In this document: piece by piece, positions 34,140 to 41,642 of the stretch
Layout: every line of letters begins with the position of its first letter
How positions within the stretch are numbered: the first letter of the stretch is position 1
Source: Marmoricola sp. OAE513
Lineage (GTDB): Bacteria; Actinomycetota; Actinomycetes; Propionibacteriales; Nocardioidaceae
Reading direction: 5' to 3'
Length of the DNA: 64,000 bases
Assembly: GCF_040546585.1 (NCBI RefSeq)
Contig: NZ_JBEPOC010000001.1
Coordinates: forward strand, 3,100,001-3,164,000
Position numbers and translations under genes: made by a program
Notes under the pieces: model-generated
Seen by the model: only the letters and a program-made list of their open reading frames with translations
What the model was told of the DNA's origin: nothing
The model's database searches: none

Positions 34140-34978
34140 GCCTGCGGGAGCGGCTCGGCCCGTGGTCGCGGAGCAGGCTGCCCAAGCCGCTGACGTTCGT
34201 CGTGGAGCTGGAGCGCGAGGAGACCGACGCCGTACGGCGGCGTCGACGCCGGGTCGTCGCCGGTACGTCGGTCCTCGGGGCAGGTCTGCTGGGTGCCTCG
34301 CTCTCCACGACCCCGGGATCCTCGAGCTTCTACCGGTCGACCGCGGCGGTCGCCGGTGTCTGGACGATCGGCGGCCTCGCCTCCGGTCCGCTCCACCTCG
34401 GGTGGATCGAGAACCGGGACTCCTCGCTGCGTCGTCCGGTCCTGACCCCGGCGGTGACCGGCGTCGGCGCCTTCGGCGTCTTCTACGGTGCAGCGTTGGT
34501 CGCCCGTCGGATCCCGGTCCTGCGCGACGCGATCTCCGGGGTCCTCCGGTTCGCCGACGAGGGCGACGACCGGCTGGTGCTCGCGACGACGCTGGCCAAC
34601 GGCCTGGGGGAGGAGGTCTTCTTCCGCGGCGCGATGTACGCGGTCCTGGAGGACCGTGCACCCGTGGCCGCCTCCACCGCGGTGTACGCGCTGGCGACGA
34701 CGACCACCCGCAACCCGGCGCTCGTCCTCGCCGCCGGGGTCATGGGGACGCTGTTCGGCCTCCAGCGACGCGCGTCAGGGGGCCTGCAGGCGCCCGTGAT
34801 CACGCACCTGACCTGGTCGACCCTGATGCTCAGGTTCCTGCCGCCGCTCTTCGCGGCGGACGCGCGCGTCGAGACCCGGTCGTCCGCCGGTTCCACCCAC
34901 CGGCGCGGTCGGGTCAAGCACCGGCTGCCAGTCGGATCAGCCACACCGTCCCGGGGTCCTCAGGCAGGTCGTCGATGA
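34136..34978 (+). CDS. CPBP-family intramembrane protease (Rce1-like)
   Basis: 280 aa. After a basic N-terminus there are about six membrane helices. The signature EEVFFRG (E159, E160 and R164) and a later ITHLTWS segment (a second motif His) are the glutamic-protease active-site elements. The C-terminal ~40 residues are Arg/Ser-rich and overlap the convergent malQ gene by 65 bp, so the true end may be shorter. CPBP enzymes act in prenyl or peptide processing and immunity. It is the last gene of the five-gene operon. Confidence 0.85.
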   Translation: MSLRERLGPWSRSRLPKPLTFVVELEREETDAVRRRRRRVVAGTSVLGAGLLGASLSTTPGSSSFYRSTAAVAGVWTIGGLASGPLHLGWIENRDSSLRRPVLTPAVTGVGAFGVFYGAALVARRIPVLRDAISGVLRFADEGDDRLVLATTLANGLGEEVFFRGAMYAVLEDRAPVAASTAVYALATTTTRNPALVLAAGVMGTLFGLQRRASGGLQAPVITHLTWSTLMLRFLPPLFAADARVETRSSAGSTHRRGRVKHRLPVGSATPSRGPQAGRR

Positions 34979-36710
34979 GGACAGGCAGCGGGATGGACCA
35001 GTTCCGGTCGGCGACGGTCCCCGGGACGTTCGGCCGGCGCTCCTGACCCACAGCGTCTTCGAGCGACAGGCACAGCAGCAACGACGGGGCCTGCACCAGG
35101 CGGGCGTACGCATCGACAACCGGGTCAGCGCCGAGCGACGAGCTCCCGGTGCTGTGGAGGGTGGCGAGCAGCGCCTGGCGGTTCGACTCGATCTCGGCAG
35201 GGTCGATGCCCGTCAGACGCGCCTGCTCCTCGGCGTCCGAACCGCTGCAGAGGCCGGTGACGGTCGGGAGGTCGTGCGTGGTCACCGCTGCCATCGAGCG
35301 CTCGGGCCACGCCGCCGGATCCTGCTCCTCGAACAGCAGGACCTTGTAGGACAGGATCCCGCGTTCTGCCAAGGCATCGGCGACTCCCTCCTCCACGGTG
35401 CCCAGGTCCTCGCCGACGACGACGGCGCGTGCGCGGTGGGACTCCAGTGCGACGATGTCCAGCAGATCATCGTGGGGGTACCGCACGTAGCCCCCGGCCG
35501 TCGGGTCACCGCCGCCGGGAACCCACCACAACCGGAACAGGCCCATGACGTGGTCGATCCGCAGACCACCCGCGCCGCTCACCGTCCGCCGTACGGTCTG
35601 GATGAAGGGCTCGTAGTCGACGTCCTGCAGTCGCCACGGCACCCAGGGCGGCGAGCCCCAGTCCTGCCCGAGGCTGTTGAGCTCGTCGGGCGGAGCCCCG
35701 ATCGACACGTCCCGCGCGAGAAGCTCCTGCCACGTCCACGCGTCGGCCCCGGACCCCGCGACGCCGACCGGAAGGTCCTGGATGATCGTGAGATCTCCGG
35801 TGGCGGAACGCAGCTGGACGCTCAGCTGCCACTGCAGCCAGACGTGGAAGTCGATGTTCTCAGCCAGGTCCTCACGGGCGGCCGGAACGGCCGGTCCGGA
35901 GGGATCCCGTACGCCCTCGGGCCAGGTGTGCCAGTCGGTGCCGTGCCGTTCGGCGAGCGCGCACCACAACGCGTAGTCCTCGACGTCCTGACCGCGTTCG
36001 ACGCGCCAGGTGTTGAAGTCGTCGGCGTCGTGACGACTGCGTTCGAAGGCAGACCGCAGCGCGCTCAGCTTGACGGCGGCGACGCCGTCGCGGTCGATCA
36101 GCTCGGCGGCTCGCACCCTGTCCAGCGCCTCGGTGTCCGCGTCGGCCGGGTCGAAGCCGGGGACCTCGGGTACGCAGAGGTAGAGCGGGTTGAGGAACCG
36201 CCGTGACGTCGGCAGGTAAGGGCTCGACTCCTGCACGCCGCTGGGTGCGACGGCGTGCAGGGGGTTGACGAGGAGGAAGCCACCGCCGACCCCGGCAGTC
36301 CACTTCCGGAGGCGCCGGAGGTCGCGAAGGTCGCCGATGCCCCAGCTGTCGGAGGAGCGCGTGGCGTAGAGCTGGACCGACCATCCCCACGTCTGCTCCT
36401 CGGGCACGAAGCAGCGTCCCGGGGAGACGATGAGTGCTCGTTCCGTGCCGGCACCGGTGCGGGCGCGGTGGTAGCCGAGCGGGAAGTCCGCAGGGAGTCT
36501 GCCCGCAACCCTCCTGGTCGATCCGTCCTCGCACACGACGTCGAGGTCACCGAGCCCGGGATCGCGCCCGGGACGCGTCACGACGGGCCTGGTGTCGTCA
36601 GCCCCCGTCGGCTCGCCCAGCGCTGCGCGGAGGGATGCGAGGGTGGAGGCGGAGAGCCTGTGCTCCTGCTCCCCGGCATCAGCCCAGACCTCTTGTACCG
36701 GCTCAACCAC
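34914..36710 (-). CDS. malQ: 4-alpha-glucanotransferase (amylomaltase)
   Basis: 598 aa GH77 enzyme that remodels maltodextrins and glycogen. Key residues: nucleophile D386 in GGLRIDHVMGLFRLWW, acid/base E434 in VVVGEDLGTV and the MAAVTTHDLPT motif. It ends 65 bp inside the CPBP gene on the other strand. The GTG start overlaps the stop of the DUF2188-like gene by 8 bp, forming a two-gene operon probably read from a stress-type promoter. It might supply glucan for trehalose or glycogen under osmotic stress. Confidence 0.93.
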   Translation of the reverse strand: MVEPVQEVWADAGEQEHRLSASTLASLRAALGEPTGADDTRPVVTRPGRDPGLGDLDVVCEDGSTRRVAGRLPADFPLGYHRARTGAGTERALIVSPGRCFVPEEQTWGWSVQLYATRSSDSWGIGDLRDLRRLRKWTAGVGGGFLLVNPLHAVAPSGVQESSPYLPTSRRFLNPLYLCVPEVPGFDPADADTEALDRVRAAELIDRDGVAAVKLSALRSAFERSRHDADDFNTWRVERGQDVEDYALWCALAERHGTDWHTWPEGVRDPSGPAVPAAREDLAENIDFHVWLQWQLSVQLRSATGDLTIIQDLPVGVAGSGADAWTWQELLARDVSIGAPPDELNSLGQDWGSPPWVPWRLQDVDYEPFIQTVRRTVSGAGGLRIDHVMGLFRLWWVPGGGDPTAGGYVRYPHDDLLDIVALESHRARAVVVGEDLGTVEEGVADALAERGILSYKVLLFEEQDPAAWPERSMAAVTTHDLPTVTGLCSGSDAEEQARLTGIDPAEIESNRQALLATLHSTGSSSLGADPVVDAYARLVQAPSLLLCLSLEDAVGQERRPNVPGTVADRNWSIPLPVLIDDLPEDPGTVWLIRLAAGA

Positions 36711-37038
36711 GAGGGTCGCTGGCGTTGTCGTGGCACACGCACCTGTCGCCGAAGTAGCGGCAGCTGCTCACGGATCCGTCCTCGTTCTCGACCACGAGCT
36801 CGGCTCCTCGTGCTCGTGCCAGGTAGGTCGCACCGGCGATGGCGGGCTCCTTCTTCTCGAAGCTGTGGCCGGGCTCGGGCTCGCCCTCGATCCGGTAGGA
36901 CCACCTGCTGCGGTCGAAGAACGCGGTCACCCGGGCTGGCGTCTCCGCGGGTGTCGGGGCTGGCGTGTCGCCGGTCTCGTCGCGGGGAGCACGCTGGCTC
37001 GGGACGGGACGGGCAGGTGTCTCAGATCGGAGAGGCAT
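36703..37038 (-). CDS. DUF2188-like small protein
   Basis: 111 aa. A disordered Pro/Thr-rich N-terminal third (TPAPTPAETPARV) precedes a DUF2188-like fold: WSYRIEGEPEPGHSFEKKEPAIAGATYLARARGAELVVENEDGSV. The C-terminus holds three cysteines (CRYFGDRCVCHDN), unusual for the family. DUF2188 has no known activity. It is coupled to malQ by an 8-bp overlap and transcribed from 37101-37125. Confidence 0.7.
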   Translation of the reverse strand: MPLRSETPARPVPSQRAPRDETGDTPAPTPAETPARVTAFFDRSRWSYRIEGEPEPGHSFEKKEPAIAGATYLARARGAELVVENEDGSVSSCRYFGDRCVCHDNASDPRG

Positions 37039-37100
37039 GGTGAGCCCTGTCGTCGGTACTCCTGGGGAGACGCGTCGCTGTTGAGCGTCCTGGGGGAGAG

Positions 37101-37125
37101 GTACCCGCACGTTGCTGGTCAACAC
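37101..37125 (-). promoter_or_regulatory. SigB/SigF-type promoter of the malQ operon
   Basis: On the minus strand GTGT (37125-37122) and GGGTAC (37106-37101) are separated by 15 bp, matching the actinobacterial stress-sigma consensus GNNT-N14-16-GGGTAC. It sits about 63 bp upstream of the DUF2188-like ATG. Confidence 0.5.
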
Positions 37126-37162
37126 CGTCGGACCAGCGGCGACGTGCGGAACCGCTGCAGAC

Positions 37163-37189
37163 GTGTGCGCAGACGGGGCTTCTGGGTAA
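37163..37189 (+). promoter_or_regulatory. SigB/SigF-type promoter before the ZIP transporter genes
   Basis: GTGT (37163-37166), 17 bp, then GGGTAA (37184-37189); ATG 37199 follows nine bases later. The spacing is at the long end of the consensus. Back to back with the malQ-side promoter. Confidence 0.4.
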
Positions 37190-37198
37190 CGCCATGGG

Positions 37199-37309
37199 AT
37201 GACCACAACTCCGGAGGACCCCATCACCGATCCCACCGAGTTCCCGGACAGCGGGCCGGACATCACCCCGCCGGACGAAGCCGCGCCGGACGACGGTGAG
37301 AGCCGTTGA
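37199..37309 (+). CDS. Tiny acidic protein coupled to the ZIP transporter
   Basis: A 36-aa open frame MTTTPEDPITDPTEFPDSG... that is very acidic and Pro-rich. Its TGA (37307-37309) overlaps the TTG start at 37306, a coupling pattern seen at many junctions in this window. There is no ribosome site, but a stress-type promoter places transcription start almost on the ATG. It has no recognised family, so expression is the only question. Confidence 0.45.
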   Translation: MTTTPEDPITDPTEFPDSGPDITPPDEAAPDDGESR

Positions 37310-38073
37310 CAGGTGACAGCCTGCTGATGCCCGTCTGGGTACAGGCGGGCGCGTGGGGTCTGCTCGCCGGGGGCGCGCTGGTCCTCGGCGCTGCGATCGC
37401 CTGGTTCCTGACCGTTCCCCGCGCCGTCGTGGCTGCGGTGATGGCCTTCGGAGCGGGCGTGCTCATCTCCGCGCTGGCATTCGACCTGGTCGACGAGGCC
37501 GAGGCTGCCGCCGGCCTCGGCCCGACCCTCACGGGGTTCGTCGGCGGTGCCGTCCTGTACGTCGTGGCGAACCTCGCACTGGCCCGTCGAGGTGCGCGGC
37601 ACCGCAAGCGGTCGGAGTTGCAGCCCAGCGAGGACGAGCACACGGGAAGTGGGACGGCCATCGCGGTCGGCGCGCTCCTCGACGGGGTCCCGGAATCAGT
37701 GGTTCTCGGACTCTCGCTGCTCGGAGGCGGCGGCGTCGGGGTCCCGGTGCTGGCGGCCATCTTCTTGTCGAACTTGCCCGAGGGCCTCTCCAGCGCAGCC
37801 GGCATGAAGCGCGCCGGACGGTCCGCGCGCTACGTGTTCGGCACCTGGGGCGGCATCGCCCTGGCCAGCGGGTTGGCCGGCGCCCTGGGGTGCCTGGTCC
37901 TGCAGGACGCGTCCGTCGCCTGGGTCGCCGGCATCACCGCGGTCGCTGCGGGAGCGATCCTGGCGATGGTCGCGGACACGATGATCCCCGAGGCCTTCGA
38001 GCGCACCCACCTGTACGTCGGGCTGATCGCCACCCTGGGCTTCGCGCTGGCATTCGCGCTCGAGCGAGGATGA
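37306..38073 (+). CDS. ZIP-family metal transporter
   Basis: 255 aa from TTG 37306 (or ATG 37327). About eight helices, with the ZIP helix IV/V pattern: GALLDGVPESVVLG and FLSNLPEGLSSAAGM, each carrying the metal-binding His/Asp/Glu-replaced H-x3-E equivalent (DGVPES, NLPEG). A histidine usually present in helix IV is Asp here, as in many actinobacterial ZIP proteins. It would import Zn or another divalent ion. Its frame is coupled to the 36-aa acidic ORF. Confidence 0.85.
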   Translation: MTGDSLLMPVWVQAGAWGLLAGGALVLGAAIAWFLTVPRAVVAAVMAFGAGVLISALAFDLVDEAEAAAGLGPTLTGFVGGAVLYVVANLALARRGARHRKRSELQPSEDEHTGSGTAIAVGALLDGVPESVVLGLSLLGGGGVGVPVLAAIFLSNLPEGLSSAAGMKRAGRSARYVFGTWGGIALASGLAGALGCLVLQDASVAWVAGITAVAAGAILAMVADTMIPEAFERTHLYVGLIATLGFALAFALERG

Positions 38074-38101
38074 CGGTGCCCGCGATCCGGCCGAGGTGTC
38101 C

Positions 38102-38920
38102 TCACGGTTCGCTCGGCGGCCCCGGTAGCCGGTCGAGCGCCGGGAGCTCCACGCTCTGACCGCGCCGGATCGGGGTGATGCGGGTAGCGAGGCCGGAGTC
38201 GCGGTCGGCGGCCCGCAGGAAGTCGGTCAGCGGTGACTTGAAGACGCGGTAGTCGTCGAAGTGCACGGGCACCGCGTGCTGCGGGCGAACCGTCCGGAGG
38301 AGCTCGGTCCCTCCGCGGGCGTCGAGGGTCACGGTGTGGAACAGGACCCGGGTCCCACCCAGGTGCACGACCGCCGTGCTGATGCCCGGGTAGCGCTCGG
38401 CGATCTCGTCCAGGTGCGGACCGGTGAGGGTGTCACCGCTGAGGTAGAGGCGCTGGCGCAGCTCCCCGTCGACCCGGTGCTCCAGGATGCTGCCCATGAC
38501 GGGCGGCAGCAGACGTCCGAGCAGCCCGCGGGCGTGCACGGCGGGCACCGACTCGATGCAGAGCTGCTCGCGCTCGCGGGAGAGCGAGGCTCGCTCCCAG
38601 GTGCGAAGACCCTGGGTGGTGAAGCCCCACCGGTCGAGCCGGCGGGCCGCGTGCGGGGTGGTGAGCACCGGAGCGTCCCGGGTGAGGCCACGTCGGGCGA
38701 CACGGTCGAAGTGGTCGCCGTGCAGGTGGGAGAGGACGACGGCGTCCAGCTCAGGCAGCTGCTCGGGTTGGAGCGCGGGCTCTGTCAGGCGACGGGACCA
38801 CAGCCCCTTGCCGAGGTAGGCACGCTGGCCGCGGTGCAGGAAATTCGGGTCGGTCAGCAGCGTGAACGACCCGATGCGCAGCAAGGTCGTGGCGGTGCCG
38901 ATGAAGGTGATGTCGTTCAC
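38102..38920 (-). CDS. MBL-fold metal-dependent hydrolase, UlaG-like
   Basis: 272 aa from GTG. The metal motif SHLHGDHFD (preceded by DAVVLSHL) and downstream SGDT, PVHFDDY elements are those of UlaG/L-ascorbate-6-P-lactonase-like hydrolases. These often clear phosphodiesters or lipid-like esters. The gene converges on the ZIP transporter (28-bp gap). The upstream region has no clear ribosome site. Confidence 0.85.
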   Translation of the reverse strand: MNDITFIGTATTLLRIGSFTLLTDPNFLHRGQRAYLGKGLWSRRLTEPALQPEQLPELDAVVLSHLHGDHFDRVARRGLTRDAPVLTTPHAARRLDRWGFTTQGLRTWERASLSREREQLCIESVPAVHARGLLGRLLPPVMGSILEHRVDGELRQRLYLSGDTLTGPHLDEIAERYPGISTAVVHLGGTRVLFHTVTLDARGGTELLRTVRPQHAVPVHFDDYRVFKSPLTDFLRAADRDSGLATRITPIRRGQSVELPALDRLPGPPSEP

Positions 38921-39019
38921 CAGGAGGTCCGGTCAGCCGAGGATGGCGACGCTGGGGTCGAACGCCAAGGCTGGGGTACCCGGTTTCAGGGCCTCCAAGC
39001 GGTTGTCGTGCCGGGGATC

Positions 39020-39103
39020 TCAGGTCGCCTCCACCTGCTCGCTGACGAGCCCGGTCACGGCGGACGGCGAGCGCGGGGCAGAACTGAGCGGGTCGAGGTT
39101 CAC
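39020..39103 (-). CDS. Tiny ORF (27 aa) coupled to an upstream gene
   Basis: GTG 39103 has GGAGG five bases upstream and overlaps the stop of the 92-aa gene (GTGA). The predicted peptide NLDPLSSAPRSPSAVTGLV is followed by SEQVEAT. Good translation signals, but no homology to judge function. It lies just upstream of the UlaG-like gene on the same strand. Confidence 0.35.
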   Translation of the reverse strand: MNLDPLSSAPRSPSAVTGLVSEQVEAT

Positions 39104-39378
39104 GAGGACCTCCTCGTGGCCGGGAACGAGGGGGAGACCGGAGGGTCGTGGGGAGGGTGCAACGTGGCGGCTGTCTGGTCGAGGCACTCGCACAGCGATT
39201 CCAGGAAGCTGTCGAGAAGCTCCTCGGGGAGCCGAACGCCCAGGTGCCGCGCGATGAGGTATGCCTCGACGTGGGTCTGGGGGTCGTGCGGATCCAGGCT
39301 GCGGATGAGCGCGGCGCACGGTTCGGGGAGCTGGGCGCAGAACAGGCGGAGAAGGTCGACGCGCGGGTGAACGGTCAT
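39100..39378 (-). CDS. Hypothetical helical protein
   Basis: 92 aa from ATG 39378. The sequence is helical with LLRLFCAQLPEPCAALIRSLDPHDPQTHVEAYLIARHLGVRLPEELLDSFLESLCECL and four cysteines. There is no signal, membrane segment or known family. It shares a probable transcript with the 27-aa ORF. Its function is unassigned; stress-region context only. Confidence 0.5.
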   Translation of the reverse strand: MTVHPRVDLLRLFCAQLPEPCAALIRSLDPHDPQTHVEAYLIARHLGVRLPEELLDSFLESLCECLDQTAATLHPPHDPPVSPSFPATRRSS

Positions 39379-39498
39379 CGGTTCAACCTCAGGACAGGGA
39401 GCCTCGGCTCCTGCCACGCGCCCTAGGTCCGAGCGCGACATCACCCTAACGCGCATCCGCAGCGGGGTGAAGACCACGAGGCGAGGACCAGCTCGACG

Positions 39499-39538
39499 GA
39501 TCGAGCCCCTGACCTGGTCGCAGGTCAGGGGCTCGATC
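39499..39538 (-). terminator. Perfect 18-bp terminator hairpin after tRNA-His
   Basis: GATCGAGCCCCTGACCTG (39499-39516) and its exact reverse complement (39521-39538) with a GTCG tetraloop, three bases after the tRNA-His 3' end on the minus strand. Very stable; certainly a strong terminator. Confidence 0.85.
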
Positions 39539-39541
39539 ACC

Positions 39542-39618
39542 TGGGGTGAGTAACGGGACTTGAACCCGCGACATCCGCCACCACAAGGCGGCGCTCTACC
39601 AGCTGAGCTATACCCACC
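39542..39618 (-). tRNA. tRNA-His (GUG)
   Basis: Cloverleaf with the histidine-specific G at -1 pairing C73, acceptor GTGGGTA/TACTCAC, anticodon stem CCGCC/GGCGG with loop TTGTGGT (GUG) and T loop TTCAAGT. CCA is encoded. Confidence 0.97.
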
Positions 39619-39707
39619 ATCGCGCGTTCTTCAGAGGATCGTCCGAACGAGCAGGAAGAAGTGTACCGAAGGTTCAGGCGTGCTCTGAACCGGGTTGTTC
39701 CGCGGGC

Positions 39708-40334
39708 TCAGACGGTCGGTGCCTGAACAGATCCTGTGAGTGCGCCCTGGTGCGTGGTGGCGATCTTCTTGGCCGTGTCGGCGTCCGGTCCCGGGGGCGC
39801 GACGAAGACCGCGTCGCGGTAGTAGCGCAGCTCCTCGATGCTCTCCTGGATGTCGGCGAGCGCCCGGTGGCCGCCGGACTTCGCCGGCGCGTTGAAGTAC
39901 GCCCGCGGGAACCAGCGCCGTGAGAGCTCCTTGATCGAGGACACGTCGACGATCCGGTAGTGCAGGAACGACTCCAGGTCGGGCATGTCGCGGATCAGGA
40001 ACGAGCGGTCGGTGGCGACCGTGTTGCCCGCCAGGGGTGGCCTGCTGCCCTCGGGGCAGTGCTCCTTGATGTACGCCAGCACCCGCGCCTCGGCATCCGC
40101 CATCGTCGTGCCCGAGTCGAGCTCCTCCAGGAGACCGGACTTGGTGTGCATGTCCCGGACGAACGGCACCATCTGCTCGAGCGCCTCGGCAGGCGGCTTG
40201 ATGATGACGTCGATGCCGTCGCCGAGGACGTTCAGGTCGAAGTCGGTGACGAGCGCCGCCACCTCGATGAGCGCGTCAGCGCCCAGGTCGAGGCCGGTCA
40301 TCTCGCAGTCGATCCACACAAGTCGCTCGTTCAC
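39708..40334 (-). CDS. orn: Oligoribonuclease
   Basis: 208 aa DEDDh 3'-5' exonuclease that degrades 2-5 nt RNA and pGpG. Motifs: ERLVWIDCEMTGLDL (D, E), LAGNTVATDRSFLIRDMP and GGHRALADIQESIEELRYY (the HxAxxD). GTG start follows TAGGCT by 7 bp on the minus strand. It is monocistronic and divergent from the DoxX gene. Confidence 0.97.
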   Translation of the reverse strand: MNERLVWIDCEMTGLDLGADALIEVAALVTDFDLNVLGDGIDVIIKPPAEALEQMVPFVRDMHTKSGLLEELDSGTTMADAEARVLAYIKEHCPEGSRPPLAGNTVATDRSFLIRDMPDLESFLHYRIVDVSSIKELSRRWFPRAYFNAPAKSGGHRALADIQESIEELRYYRDAVFVAPPGPDADTAKKIATTHQGALTGSVQAPTV

Positions 40335-40341
40335 CCGACCG

Positions 40342-40347
40342 AGCCTA
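40342..40347 (-). promoter_or_regulatory. -10 element TAGGCT of orn
   Basis: Minus-strand TAGGCT, 7 bp, GTG, giving a leaderless start. Confidence 0.5.
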
Positions 40348-40373
40348 CTCAGGTTCGTCTTAGGCCCGCTGGC

Positions 40374-40379
40374 TACCTT
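40374..40379 (+). promoter_or_regulatory. -10 element TACCTT of the DoxX-DsbA genes
   Basis: TACCTT is followed by 6 bp and ATG 40386. Facing orn, the two -10s are 26 bp apart. Confidence 0.4.
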
Positions 40380-40385
40380 GGCGTC

Positions 40386-40895
40386 ATGGTTCGCTGGATC
40401 GGTCTGGGCGCTCGCCTGGTCGTGGGCGGTGTCTGGCTGTGGGCCGGCCTTCTCAAGGTCGGTGACCCCGAGGCCAGCGTGGCCGCGGTCCGCGGCTACC
40501 AGCTGCTGCCGACCGGCATGGCCGACACGGTCGGGCACGTCCTGCCGATGCTCGAGGTCGTCCTCGGCGCCGCGCTGGTTCTCGGGCTGATCACCCGGGT
40601 CTCCGGGGTCCTCTCGGCGCTCCTGCAGGTCGCGTTCATCGTCGGCATCGCGTCGGTCTGGGCGCGCGGCATCGAGATCAACTGCGGCTGCTTCGGCGAC
40701 GGCGGTCCGAACCCCGACGCATCCGCCCAGTACCCCTGGGAGATCGCGCGCGACGTCGGCCTGCTGGCCCTCTCGCTGCTGCTCGTCTGGCGACCGACCA
40801 CGCCGTACGCCGTCGACGGCTACCTCTTTCCCGAACCCTCCGAACCCTCCGAGCACCCGAACGAGCAGGTGGAAGATGTCGAAGCAGAATCGTGA
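40386..40895 (+). CDS. DoxX/MauE-like membrane protein
   Basis: 169 aa with four helices and a VWLWAGLLKVGDPEASVAAVRGYQLLP N-terminus typical of the DoxX/MauE family. The INCGCFGDGGPN loop carries cysteines consistent with redox coupling. The C-terminus is acidic and overlaps the thioredoxin-domain gene by 20 bp. MauE-like proteins help form disulfides in the periplasmic/extracytoplasmic space; pairing with the DsbA-like protein supports this. Confidence 0.88.
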   Translation: MVRWIGLGARLVVGGVWLWAGLLKVGDPEASVAAVRGYQLLPTGMADTVGHVLPMLEVVLGAALVLGLITRVSGVLSALLQVAFIVGIASVWARGIEINCGCFGDGGPNPDASAQYPWEIARDVGLLALSLLLVWRPTTPYAVDGYLFPEPSEPSEHPNEQVEDVEAES

Positions 40896-41616
40896 CCAGA
40901 ACCGCGCCGAGAAGGCAGCGGCGATCCGTCAGACCCAGGCACGCAAGGAGCGCAACCGGCGCATCGCCATCGTGGCGGGTGTGCTGGTCGTGCTCGGCGC
41001 CGTCGTGGCGGCGGGCACCTGGGCGGGGTCGGGCTCCTCGAAGACGGACAAGACGGACTACTCCGGGATGGCACTGGCCAAGACCGACTCCTCGATCCTG
41101 ATCGGTGACTCCGACGCGCCGGTGAAGGTCGTCATCTACGAGGACTTCCTCTGCCCGTACTGCCGCCAGCTCGAGGAGTCGACCCGCGACTTCCTCCGGG
41201 AGAGCGCGGCCAAGGGCAAGGTCCAGGTCGAGTACCGCCCGGTCAACATCCTCACCGGCTCGACGTACTCGGCGCGTGCGATGAACACGTGGGCCTACGT
41301 GCTGAAGAACTCCGCCCCGACGGCGGCGATGAAGCTGCACGACCTCCTCTTCGAGCACCAGCCGTACGAGCAGAACGCGGACGAGACCACGAACGCCGAC
41401 ATCCTCGAGCTCGTCGAGCAGGCCGGCGGGGACAGGGCCGACGCCGAGGCCGCGGCGAAGACCCAGGACAAGACGTTCTTCGAGGAGTCGGCGAAGTCGG
41501 CGACCGAGATCGGGCTCACCGGGACCCCGACCGTGGTGGTCAACGGCAAGAAGCTCGACGACCTGAACGTCCAGCAGATCGTGGCCCAGATCGAGAAGCA
41601 GGTCGCGGACTCCTGA
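40876..41616 (+). CDS. Membrane-anchored DsbA-like thiol-disulfide oxidoreductase
   Basis: 246 aa. A basic cytoplasmic tail, one N-terminal helix (RIAIVAGVLVVLGAVVAAGTW) and a thioredoxin domain with active site C93-P-Y-C96. Later GLTGTPTVVVNGKKL is the cis-Pro region. It probably oxidises or isomerises exported proteins and is recharged by the overlapping MauE-like gene. It starts 20 bp inside the previous gene. Confidence 0.9.
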   Translation: MSKQNRDQNRAEKAAAIRQTQARKERNRRIAIVAGVLVVLGAVVAAGTWAGSGSSKTDKTDYSGMALAKTDSSILIGDSDAPVKVVIYEDFLCPYCRQLEESTRDFLRESAAKGKVQVEYRPVNILTGSTYSARAMNTWAYVLKNSAPTAAMKLHDLLFEHQPYEQNADETTNADILELVEQAGGDRADAEAAAKTQDKTFFEESAKSATEIGLTGTPTVVVNGKKLDDLNVQQIVAQIEKQVADS

Positions 41617-41630
41617 GCGTTCCCGGCTCG

Positions 41631-41636
41631 TAGGGT
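41631..41636 (+). promoter_or_regulatory. -10 element TAGGGT of add
   Basis: TAGGGT, 6 bp, ATG 41643; no ribosome site. Confidence 0.45.
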
Positions 41637-41642
41637 GGGTCC

